The position numbers were made by a program, and so were the translations under genes. Positions 55,380 to 64,000 of a stretch of DNA of 64,000 nucleotides are shown piece after piece (the first letter of the stretch is position 1; the number at the start of each line of letters is the position of its first letter). This stretch comes from Mactromeris polynyma (taxonomy: Eukaryota; Mollusca; Bivalvia; Venerida; Mactridae), in assembly GCA_032209605.1 (NCBI GenBank), contig JASFXZ010000016.1:9362001-9426000 (forward strand), given 5' to 3'. The notes below the pieces were generated by a model. That model saw nothing but the letters and a program-made list of their open reading frames with translations, was not told the DNA's origin and did not search any database.

Positions 55380-57205
55380 TTACAAAATATGACATTGACC
55401 TTTACACCAGTTTTTGGTACAAATGTGAACAACAATAGCAGCGAGTGGTTGGCTTGATTGAAAGGAAATTTCATCTTAAATACAGATTTAATTACAATTT
55501 ATTTATAAAATTTATTTACAGAAATGATTTATTGTTTAAGATATATTGTTAGCATGTACATTTTTTTACACGAAGTGCATTGGTTGAAATCTTGATGCAT
55601 TGGTAATCCGGACAACCAGTATATATGGAATCCGCCTGTCAGGGTCTTTTGCCACGTTGTGCTTTCATTTATCTATCAAGTGTTTTTACATACCAAGTTT
55701 TGTCTTCATGTTACAATAACTGTTTAGCAGTCCGATGGTTTTGCCCATGCTCCTACTTTTACCATTTTATTTCATCCCTTTTCTAATTTTTTATTATATT
55801 TTGTACCCTAGGGTCCTTTTGAATGTGGCTTTCCTTGTGGTACTCTTTCTTACCCTCCGTTTTTGGGCTAACAACCTTCAAATTGACGGCCCTACCCCTG
55901 ATCCTTTACTCTACAGCCCCAAAAGCAACCCCAAGCCAACTCTTCACATATACTTACTTTACACCAAATATATATACACTACCACCTGCCTGCCCATCAG
56001 CTCGCCAAACGACATACCCCACATTCAAATACCCATCATAAATGCTGCACTTGAAACTTTTTATTGGCCTATAGCTGAATCGATTAGACTTCATCCAGGT
56101 TAATAAATTTAAAGAACTGCTTACCAGAATATTAATGTATAAAAACAATCTAACCTCTATTCCAAACTTCATAAATTATGGTTGGAAGACAGCAAGCAAT
56201 CTTGACTTTTTACATGTGGCCTCTGCGGGTTTTCAAATTCACAAGACCAAAATTGGAGACGATTAAAATGAAGCACAAATTACAACATAGGGAGAAATTA
56301 ATATCACAATAATAGGAATTCCATCAACAGAGAATTCACCAGGTTTGTTGTCTCCAGTAATTCGGAACTCTTTAATCTGACACGAAGAAGGCAATTTCAG
56401 TAATTTGCCAACATTTCATAAATTGATAAGACATCTCAAACACTGGGTGAATATAAGTGAATATTGAGACAATTTTAAGTTTTATGCTTAAATTCCACAA
56501 TTTACAGAACTCTAAACAGAAACTATTAATAAAATCGTTAAAAGGAGCAATCACAGAATGACAGGAATGGTAGCCTGCACCTATCACTAGAGCTTCAATG
56601 ATTCGATGCAACGGCCTGATATTATTGCAAAAGCCTTTAGATGAATGGGAATGCTGTTACATATACTTATAAGAAGTCAAAATCAAAAAAATCAAAATCG
56701 AAGGGAAAAAAAATCGAATCAGTTGACAGTTGAATCGTTGAATAAAAATTACATTCAGTAGTCAAACATTTTGACAATGAAGCTGACAGACAAGGAATTT
56801 AATGATGCAGCATATATCTGCCCAAGTCATCATAGCAATAGTTACTTTCTATCTGAGAATGATCAGATCTTGATTAAATTTAACTTATCTAGACTTACGA
56901 GTGTTACGAAATATCTTAAATTAACAATGTGAAATTCTAAATTCTGCAAATTCTGCTGTAATTCAGCCCAAGATACCAGCATTTTTATGGAAAAGAAAGG
57001 ACATAAATAAAATTCAAGATCTTCAGAATATGACAATGTTACATTTCTCAGTTGAGACAAAAGATATCCAGACAAGGGCCTGCAAAGGATCACTGATCAA
57101 TATTTGCTCCAAAACAACATCTCAAGGCAATATAGCAAAATGTGTATATCTTGAGGTAAAACAGACAGTTCCATTACTATATGCCTCTCTTTGGGACCAT
57201 AAACT
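55380..57205. other. unannotated stretch with a decayed pearl-like piece
   Basis: At about 55890-56000 the words CCCAAAAGCAACCCCAAGCC and ACTTTACACCAAATAT resemble the 14262-14640 remnant. The hydrophobic frame at 55735-56103 overlaps it and is not a protein I recognise. The rest shows nothing. Confidence 0.45.
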
Positions 57206-57207
57206 AC

Positions 57208-57320
57208 CTCCTTCATAGCGAATTAGCCAGTCATAAATCAGAGCAAACATTAACAGTGGTTACTGACACTGATGACTGTCAGTGTCACAAGTATTAGCGA
57301 CTAAGGACTATAGATTATCA
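57208..57320 (+). repeat. single diverged relative of the 79-bp array
   Basis: ATAGCGAATTAG, then CATAAATCAGAGCAAACATT and GATGACTG...TCAC, matches the left flank and first unit of the 40212-41396 array (CATAAATCAGAGCTAACATT...) in order. No tandem copies here. Confidence 0.55.
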
Positions 57321-58620
57321 AACTAACAGTCATTAACCATGTCTGACTGTTGCCTTTTTTATATATTTTGCAATATTTTTGCTAAGTTGCAGAAAAGCTT
57401 TTCAGTCGTTAGAGATTAATGATAAAGTCTGTAGGCAAATGTTAGGTCAACATCACAACTAGATAAAATAATAGTTTTAGAGCTCATAATAACCAGCAGT
57501 TTGAATAATAAAACTGTAGGAACAGAGTGACAGCATAAGTCCAGACAATGTTACACTTAACCAACAGAGTGTTCAAATATTGCAGCACATTACAACAACC
57601 CAACATTGCAAGAAAAGTGGCATCTACAATGGGCATAAAAGTTTAGAAGAGTATGCAAGGAGTTCTTGTGTGGACTTGGAAACCAACATCAGAAATACCA
57701 CAAATTGTCTACAGAGTAGCAACACTTACAAATTGATGCAAAACACAAAACAAAATTCCTGGTTTCACAACAACGAGTCTTAAAACCATTTTTCAATAGT
57801 ATTCAGTCATGTTCAACATGTTCCTGGGTAACCAACCAGTACTGCTCTGTTATTCTGCAAGGGACTGACAATTTCCTGACATCAATCAGAGATAGAGTAC
57901 AAAATATCACACTCTGGATTGAACATCTTCAGTCAAATTTGTGACAAACAATGTACATCACTCATTTGGGGTTAGACCCTATCCTCGCCATTGGCAGTGG
58001 GCTCCTTCATCCCTTGGATACCTATCAACTGTAATTTTTTAATGCAGCCAAATATTTCAGATTGATCCAAATCAGTGTTTACATGTTTTCAGTTAAATAC
58101 AAAAAATGCTATGTAACCCTTATGCAAATGCATGTATGGTATGGCATAAATCTTGACTGGAAAGCTAATTAGGGTTGAAAATATGTCACAATTTGGTTTG
58201 CAGGAGCAAGGTGAACTTTATGATAATTGATCTGGCAATCAACTCATACCAAATGCAGCATTATGTATTTATGAAACATGTAGGATATTTTAAAGTACAG
58301 AAATAATATGGGTTTCAGTCAGAAGTGGTCCACTGGGAAATAAAATTAAGAGCTCCTACCAAAGCTTGTCTCTATAAATCCTACAAAGTTCACAGTACAT
58401 CTTTATTAAAATCTGTAAATCCATTTAAGGCAATTCAAAATGTATACAACACTAAACTTAAGGGCAAAAGGGAGCACTTGGAGCATGTTGATCAAGAAAT
58501 GAGTGCATACAAATATAATTTGATATAAATGTTAAGATGTGCGTCAATCTATGTATCTTTAACATAATGAGAATATTTGAGAATGAAAATAATTAATATC
58601 AATTAGACAGTAATAGAAAA
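57321..58620. other. unannotated stretch
   Basis: Short frames at 57580-57783 and 58325-58528 without recognisable domains. No repeats seen. Confidence 0.5.
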
Positions 58621-58621
58621 T

Positions 58622-58800
58622 ATGGGCCTCTGTGGTCAAGTAAATATGGTTGCCGACTTCAAATACTTGTCTCTCCCTGCTGCAAGTTCAAATCCTGCAT
58701 GTCTTGTAGACATTGTATGTAAGGAAGCTTATCCAGCTGATTAATGGAAGATGGTTCTATCCCCGAGTGTCAACGTTAGCTCTTCCCGAGTTTGCCCTTT
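58622..58800 (+). mobile_element. tRNA-derived SINE-like sequence (copy 2)
   Basis: GGGCCTCTGTGGTCAAGTAA, GTTGCCGACTTCAAATACTT and CAAGTTCAAATCCTGC (B-box-like) parallel the 6135-6362 sequence. It continues GATGGTTCTATCCCCGAGTG. Too decayed to be a tRNA gene. Confidence 0.6.
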
Positions 58801-58844
58801 ATTTTCGGGTTATAATATAGACACTATAAAGCGCTAGGCGACAC

Positions 58845-59150
58845 TGTTCAAGATAAGACTCGTTCCTCATTTGTCAAGTTGTTTATTACAGTTTCACACA
58901 TTTCTATTGTACACAACAATTGGCAATAAATTTATTAAAATGGCAACTTTTGGGTAGGAATGACCTCCCAGATCACAAGTTAATTTGCTGAATATTACCA
59001 TTAACAGCTTTATTTTCATATGGTTATAGATATATTGTCGTTACTGACTAAGTTTCAGTCTTGGAAAATATCTCCTTCTTCGAGTCTCAATCTGCCACTT
59101 TTAGGCGAGAAATCTCCCAATTTGCCTTCTGAAAGGTTCACATGTTTGTA
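58845..59150 (+). repeat. family J element, copy 4
   Basis: GTCAAGTTGTTTATTACAGT, TTTCACACATTTCTATTG, ATTACCATTAACAGCTT and GAAAGGTTCACATGTTTG align with the right two-thirds of 6804-7232. The left end is missing. Confidence 0.7.
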
Positions 59151-59529
59151 TTTGCGTAAAAAATGGTTCGTCAGAAAGGCAAGGAGTAAAAGCGTGACAA
59201 AAATACTAAAATTGAACTTCAAGATGTCTGTGTTTTTTCCCTTTTAGGGGAATGGTAGTGGTCCGTTTAGAGAAGAAATTATTATAGGATCATGAGGTAA
59301 ATAAGGAGAAAATTATTAGCACTTCTTAGTTTACATTTCTGTTTCCAAACCCTGTATTTATTACTTTTCAGTGGTACAAACATGTACATTACAGATCAGT
59401 GTCATGTGAACTGTGGTTGTACTGGTCAATGTTCCTGTTTTTCTGATGGGAATTATCAACAATTATTATCATTATAGCATATAATGCTTCAATAAATCAA
59501 AATCGCTTATAATTAAAGATCTCTGTATA

Positions 59530-60315
59530 AGTCAAACCTGAGAACAAAGATCACCCCAGGGTATGAACAACAGTCTTTGTTTACAGGTGGTCTTTGTTCG
59601 GAGGACTGATGAAGAGATAGTCTTTGTTCGGAGGACTGATGAAGAGATAGTCTTTGTTCGGAGGACTGATGAAGAGATAGTCTTTGTTCGGAGGACTGAT
59701 GAAGAGATAGTCTTTGTTCGGAGGACTGATGAAGAGATAGTCTTTGTACAAAACTTAGAAAGTTTAAATATTATTTACATAATTATGATGAAATGACTTC
59801 ATCACTAATATCATCTTAAAATTTTCATTCTTGTCACTAACTTTACTTTCATGCATCTTCCAAAATTTATGTCCTATGTCACTCATTTTTGATTGTTTGG
59901 AATGTCTTTCATTTTTTAGCTGAAAATTTGAACAATGGCAAACAAAAACGACAGAAAAATGATCTGACAAATAGTAGACTTACTCCATTTGTTTTCTTTG
60001 TAGTTATACTGTCATCTTGTAAAGTGCAGACTGTCACAACAAGGCATCACCAATTAGCAAACACTAATTTAAATCAAGAATGCCAATTGTTGTTGGAAAG
60101 ATGACACAATTATTGTGTCTTTCACACCTTTCAATGACTGATAAAAAGACAATAAACAGATAAATTGGTGAGAATGGTTGTTGTTTAGGGCACACCTGGC
60201 CTTTTAGGAAATTAAAATATCCGTTGCTGATCGCGAACAAGAGTTGGGACATATAGATGGTTGTTGTCGGTAGGTGGTTGCTAATCGCCGGTGGTCGTTA
60301 GCTCAAGATTGACTG
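59530..60315. mobile_element. DNA element D, inverted relative of element A
   Basis: The left end AGTCAAACCTGAGAACAAAG resembles the reverse complement of A's right end (CAGTCAAACCTGCGAACAAAG). The right end GACCACC-rich reverse complement CAGTCAATCTTGAGCTAACG resembles A's left end (CAGTCAAACCTGTGCTAACG). TA follows the right end. The left terminal C is mutated. About 790 bp with a 30-bp minisatellite near one end and no recognisable transposase. Confidence 0.7.
59590..59739. repeat. 30-bp minisatellite, 5 copies, built from a transposon end
   Basis: The unit is GTCTTTGTTCGGAGGACTGA plus TGAAGAGATA, five perfect copies and a partial sixth. Its reverse complement contains TCCTCCGAACAAAGAC, which is also in element A's right subterminal region (about 45640-45655). 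The plus frame 59563-59796 is open because the unit is 10 codons. Confidence 0.93.
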
Positions 60316-60317
60316 TA

Positions 60318-60790
60318 TTTCCATATTGATATTTGGACATACATGTAAGGTTGGGGGCCGGGTGCTCACCTTCCACTGGATCCAGTTAAAACATATACAT
60401 ATGACTAGTTGGTGAGAACATATGCTCTAAACGGTAGCCAAGTTATCTAGGAGGTAGTATTATGTAAATTAAAGTTGTTTACAAATGATCTGAACTAGAA
60501 ATTCCCTCCTCTGTCTAGAAACAATAAATCAAGGACCCAGTTAAGTTTCTGCATTTCTATACAGTCATATATTACACTATTTTTATACAATCAGTCTAGC
60601 ATCTGGCTTCAGGAGAATACAGTAACTTAAATGATTAATGTCAGTGATAGACTTAATCCGTGGCAATATTGCTTTAATATTTATACACAATTCTCTGGAT
60701 GCATCTGAACAGCCTGCAGTAGTATGCATGTCAAATAAGAACACCAAAGTTTTAAATACCGGTAAAGGAGATCTATGTGATAATTATGTT
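60318..60790. other. unannotated spacer
   Basis: Nothing recognised. Confidence 0.5.
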
Positions 60791-60792
60791 GC

Positions 60793-61317
60793 TACGGAAT
60801 ATTCCCTAATAAACGAATGCCCCCATTTTGAGAGGAGGGGGCGTTTAATAGAGGTAAAAAATCACTAAAAAAGATGTTCTCTAACCTTTGATCTAAGCCA
60901 AAGTGCCGAAACTTCCACACCCTAGCCTAAAATATCTTCCAAACTAACACCTTTGATGTACCCGATGGTATTATGCAGTAAATTACGTCACAGATAGCAT
61001 GTGTCTACGTGACCTTTGTCATTTGCCTCAATTCACCAAGTATTGAAGTTTAGATATTAATAGTGGACTGTTTTAAAGTTCAAGTGCTAAAAGTTTAACA
61101 TTCTATGGTAACAGATAATGCTTTTATTGTGTGAAGATTGCTTTTTATAGTGTCATTTTGATTCTTTGATACATTGGATTAACAGGTGAAAGATATAAAT
61201 GACAGATCAAAGTAAGAAATTTTCAGATCAGAGTAAGAATTTTTCTGGGTTTTTGTTTTCAAAATTGGGGGGGGGGCGTTTTTTAGGGGAGGGGCGTTTA
61301 TAAGGGAATATTCGGTA
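60793..61317. mobile_element. ~525-bp inverted-repeat element, ends TACGGAATATTCCCT
   Basis: Left TACGGAATATTCCCTAATAA and right TTATAAGGGAATATTCGGTA are inverted; the match continues as ACGAATGCCCCC against GGGGCGTTTA. G/C-rich runs GGGGGCGTTT lie near both ends. No coding content; MITE-like. Confidence 0.7.
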
Positions 61318-61788
61318 TTTCTGTTAGCAAAAATGTCAGAAAATATTTTTCACTTTAAAAAATTGCTGGTCAATCAGTAAATAGATTCAGTGAACAACTC
61401 CATATTTGGTAATCACAAACTGTCAAAGGCAAGATGAAAATGGTATGTATTAAGCCAAAACAACTTTCATTTATTGCAATAATGATTGCAATTGAATTTT
61501 TAATACGAGACAAATTAGGTTGTGTATGGAATTACACTAACATTTCACATGAATTTTATCTTACAATGAAAATACAGACAAAAATGATATCCATGATCTT
61601 GGGACTGTTTGTTAATCTTATTTTTGGGTAAAAAGTTAGTTTTCCCATGCATTAGATATATCCTGACATAAGCCTGTCTTGGTAATAAACTGGTCTAAAA
61701 ATGTGGCCCCAACTACTTGTAGCAAAATTATACTTTTTCATTATTATTTAAAGAGTAAGATGCCATTCTAGACTTGATTTCAATGCGT
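61318..61788. other. unannotated spacer
   Basis: The 61434-61631 frame is short and unrecognised. Confidence 0.5.
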
Positions 61789-61908
61789 GTAGGAGATTGG
61801 ATAAAAATAACTGGATAGTGTGACAAGTCATAGATAGTATAGTCTGTTTCAATATAGTTTACCTGTACCGATTGTCATGCTAATAAATTTGTTACCTATC
61901 AATCTATC
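61789..61908 (+). repeat. dispersed repeat family P, left part (interrupted copy)
   Basis: GTAGGAGATTGGATAAAAAT, AGTATAGTCTGTTTCAATAT and TAATAAATTTGTTACC match 54921-55060. The sequence resumes at 62723 (CTATCTGATTGAAACATTAA) after the hAT-like insertion. Confidence 0.75.
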
Positions 61909-62722
61909 CAGGGCTTGACATTAAGGGCCCCCTAACTGTCTGGGACAACCAAAAATTTGGTCAGGACAAGTAAAATCAAAATGCACTAGCCTGACGGGAC
62001 AACTTTATTTCAAACAAAAACTGTTTTATAAATCTATCTGTAAATTCTAATAATTCTTAAAAAAAATTCAGGTAATTTAATTGCATTGGTCCACATTGTT
62101 CAAATTTTACCCGAAGCAGGCACAGTGCCCTGTCAATGAAAATGAGCCGTAAATTCATCATAGATTATAAAATACATGAAGTAAGTGCGAGATATCACTT
62201 GGTAATTAGAGCAAGGTTAAATGCAGTACGAATGAATCTGATAGTATTGTTTTTATAGACCATCAAACTGGATAAATAAAATAGCTCATATAGCTCATCA
62301 TTTTACGACACTGATTTTACAAGGCTTAAGTCTCACATGCGGGTTATTTACATTGACAACTGTCGAGCCGGTTATCGTCTGCCATCATGGCAAATCTCAT
62401 TTTTCATTTGGCTTTAAATCTTCAAAAGCGGATGCTGATGACAAAGACAACCAGAAGGACAAAAAAGGCGGCTCTGAAACAAAGCAAACACCCGCCAAAA
62501 TAAACCCTGATTGGCTAACTGATTTTCCGTGGCTGAGCTACGATGAGAACATTAATAAGATGTTTCGCACATTGACAATTGTTACAAGTCATTTATTCAT
62601 AAGAATGTTTAGCAAAAGGAGGTTGATTGGTCAGAAAAAGTACATTTTTGGTCAGGACAGGTAGTTTTCCTGTCTACTTGCCCGACTGGACAAGTGTACT
62701 CAAAAGTTGATGTCGAGCCCTG
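61909..62722 (+). mobile_element. hAT-like DNA transposon, non-autonomous, inserted in repeat P
   Basis: The ends CAGGGCTTGACAT and ATGTCGAGCCCTG are inverted with one mismatch; CAGGGYTYGA-type ends are typical of hAT elements. CTATC lies on both sides (61904-61908 and 62723-62727), shorter than the usual 8-bp hAT duplication, so flanking mutation is assumed. Subterminal GGTCAGGACA words occur near both ends. The only coding hint is the TTF-like fragment at 62353-62664. Length 814 bp. Confidence 0.75.
62353..62664 (+). pseudogene. TTF-type zinc-finger-like fragment (hAT / ZNF862-KIAA1586 style)
   Basis: The open frame has no ATG at its left limit (it begins at a TTG), so it is an exon-like piece rather than a gene. 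Residues about 30-50 are charged and linker-like (Lys/Asp rich), followed by DWLTDFPWLSYDENINKMF. The WL..FPWL.YD....MFC layout is how I remember the start of the TTF-type zinc finger in hAT transposases and derived proteins such as ZNF862. Here the expected first cysteine after MF is Arg and the rest of the finger is lost. It lies inside hAT-like inverted repeats, so it is most likely the 5' remnant of that element's transposase. By-eye call. Confidence 0.45.
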
Positions 62723-62819
62723 CTATCTGATTGAAACATTAAAAATGTTCATGGCTGGTACACAAAATCAAGAGAGTCTTCTTAGTTCCAATGCCAGGCA
62801 TTTTCCATGGGGTTAACTA

Positions 62820-63003
62820 ACAACACTACTCACTAGATAAATCTTGAAATATATTATAGTCCATCAAAAGTTAACCAATCAGCATCAAGGTTACAAATGT
62901 TGTTCGTTTGAAGAGAAGTTGGTTTAGTGGCTAACGTAAGATCTGATTGGTTTACAAAATGCACATAAGCAAATAGCAAAGCCATGTTAGTGCAGCTGTG
63001 CCA
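62820..63003 (+). repeat. dispersed repeat family N, copy 4
   Basis: ACAACACTACTCACTAGATA, CTTGAAATATATTATAG, ATCAAGGTTACAAATGTTGT and GATCTGATTGGTTTACAAAA. Same orientation as the other three copies and closest to 55196-55376. Confidence 0.75.
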
Positions 63004-64000
63004 AAAATGACTCAATTAAATTGATTGTAAGATTTTTCCTTAAATATTAGTGAAATGTCCCAAAAATAAACTGGTTTAAAAAATAGGCCACCATTTTTTA
63101 CTAAAATGTAATGTAAGCTGTGGTTTTGGGATCTTATGGTATAAATATTTCTGCATTATTCAGAATGTACATATGCAGGGGACAAATGTTTAAGATTATC
63201 ATCTTATAGTGACAAAAAACAATTAATACCTTGGGCCATCATAAATATATTGCTTGTTTGCAGTATGCAAACCAACTCAACAAAATTGACCTTTTTCCTC
63301 ATTCGGGCAAGATATTTTTAGTTTCCTTTTCTCCAGTGGAAGGGCCTAAATAGTAGTCAGATTTGCCAATTGATTAACTTGCTTAATCAGATAACCCAAC
63401 TGATGTAATTAATCAACATAATCAGACAATTGGTAAAGCCCATTGAAGATTTGGTAGAGTGCCTCTAAGCAGACAAAATACTTGGCGCTTTTTACAACAA
63501 TCACATGAATCTGACTAGTAACTTAACAAGAAGATAAAATAAACTTAGAACTAAATTTAAATCTTGTATTTCGTGATAGCAAAATTCATTCTGATGATTC
63601 GATTATCTTTGATCGTCAAGCCCATCACCAATATACAGAAATATAATTGACATAACAATCATATATTGTGGGTACAAAGGGTGCTGCAAAGTAATAATGA
63701 TTTGACGATGGCCTGGATTAAAATGTCAAAATTCACAAACTAAAGATAGGAAGTTGGGTTCTTGGGCGAGTTTTCAAAGAGAGCCCTCGACCCTCTATTA
63801 TTGAGGCTGAATATCAATATGCTCATCTCCTTTTGCAAATGATGATTCTGATTCAGTCTCATTGAGTTCTGGACGGTGGTTGCTTAGAAATAATGCCTAC
63901 ACGAATGCTGGATAGATGCTTACACATACAAAGGCACGGACAGACAAAGCCGCGGCTATACGATCCTACTATGGAGAGCATAAATATAAACAGATTAAAT
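63004..64000. other. unannotated stretch to the window end
   Basis: AT-rich sequence without a recognisable gene, array or transposon end. A short inverted region (GATTAACTTGCTTAATC at about 63372-63388) may simply be chance. Confidence 0.5.

Noticed and set aside
55735..56103. Hydrophobic 122-codon frame as a membrane protein
   Set aside because: It overlaps a decayed pearl-like segment and the hydrophobicity comes from a T-rich tract; no conserved feature recognised.
1..64000. Viral or retroviral insertion
   Set aside because: I looked for reverse transcriptase, integrase, capsid-like or LTR signatures and saw none; all intact mobile elements here are DNA transposons, Helitron-like elements or SINEs.

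Overview
The window looks like non-coding nuclear DNA from an animal, most likely a bivalve mollusc. The base composition is AT-rich, there is no bacterial-style gene packing, and no complete protein gene is recognisable. The taxonomic guess rests on repeat style. There are two near-identical 1.5-kb elements with a three-unit 156-bp core, an ACCG-type microsatellite and a GGGGGTATAA end. I recall this architecture from the bivalve 'pearl'/Helitron-like non-autonomous elements. There are also several diverged relatives and tRNA-derived SINE-like sequences. No database search was possible, so family names are recognition-level calls.

Two kinds of DNA dominate. The first is tandem repeats. I count about twenty minisatellite arrays with units of 25-79 bp, plus shorter duplications. 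By my coordinates they cover about 18 kb, roughly 28% of the window. The largest is 80 copies of a 48-bp unit (8.2-12.1 kb), followed by about 45 copies of a 45-bp unit (48.5-50.5 kb), about 36 copies of a 46-49-bp unit (36.8-38.5 kb) and 40 copies of a 27-bp unit (38.7-39.8 kb). Several arrays show higher-order repetition, so they grew by duplicating multi-unit blocks. Nearly all the long open frames are by-products of stop-free units whose length, or three times whose length, is divisible by 3.

The second is transposable elements, many with inspectable ends and target-site duplications. They include a three-deep nest at 43.05-45.70 kb; a pogo/Tigger-like element at 20.46-21.47 kb with the remains of a CENP-B-type transposase N-terminus; a hAT-like element at 61.91-62.72 kb carrying a TTF-zinc-finger-like fragment; a MITE with ~57-bp inverted repeats at 42.11-42.43 kb; a TA-flanked element at 5.18-6.10 kb; and a 3.1-kb inverted-repeat element at 32.61-35.70 kb that hosts the second pearl-like copy.

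Layout: 0-8 kb, mostly featureless with a 41-bp array, a DNA element, a SINE and an inverted-repeat element. 8-12 kb, the giant 48-bp array. 12-17 kb, pearl-like remnants and the first intact pearl-like element. 17-25.4 kb, a 46-bp array, then mosaics of older dispersed repeats broken by the pogo-like insertion. 26-31.3 kb, four minisatellites separated by pearl-like remnants. 32-36 kb, the large inverted-repeat element. 36.8-42.9 kb, five minisatellites and a MITE. 43-45.7 kb, the nested transposons. 46-53.5 kb, four minisatellites and a SINE. 53.5-64 kb, old dispersed repeats, small DNA elements and the hAT-like insertion. No cooperating gene set or operon is present. The window could be intergenic or a large intron; the sequence alone does not decide.
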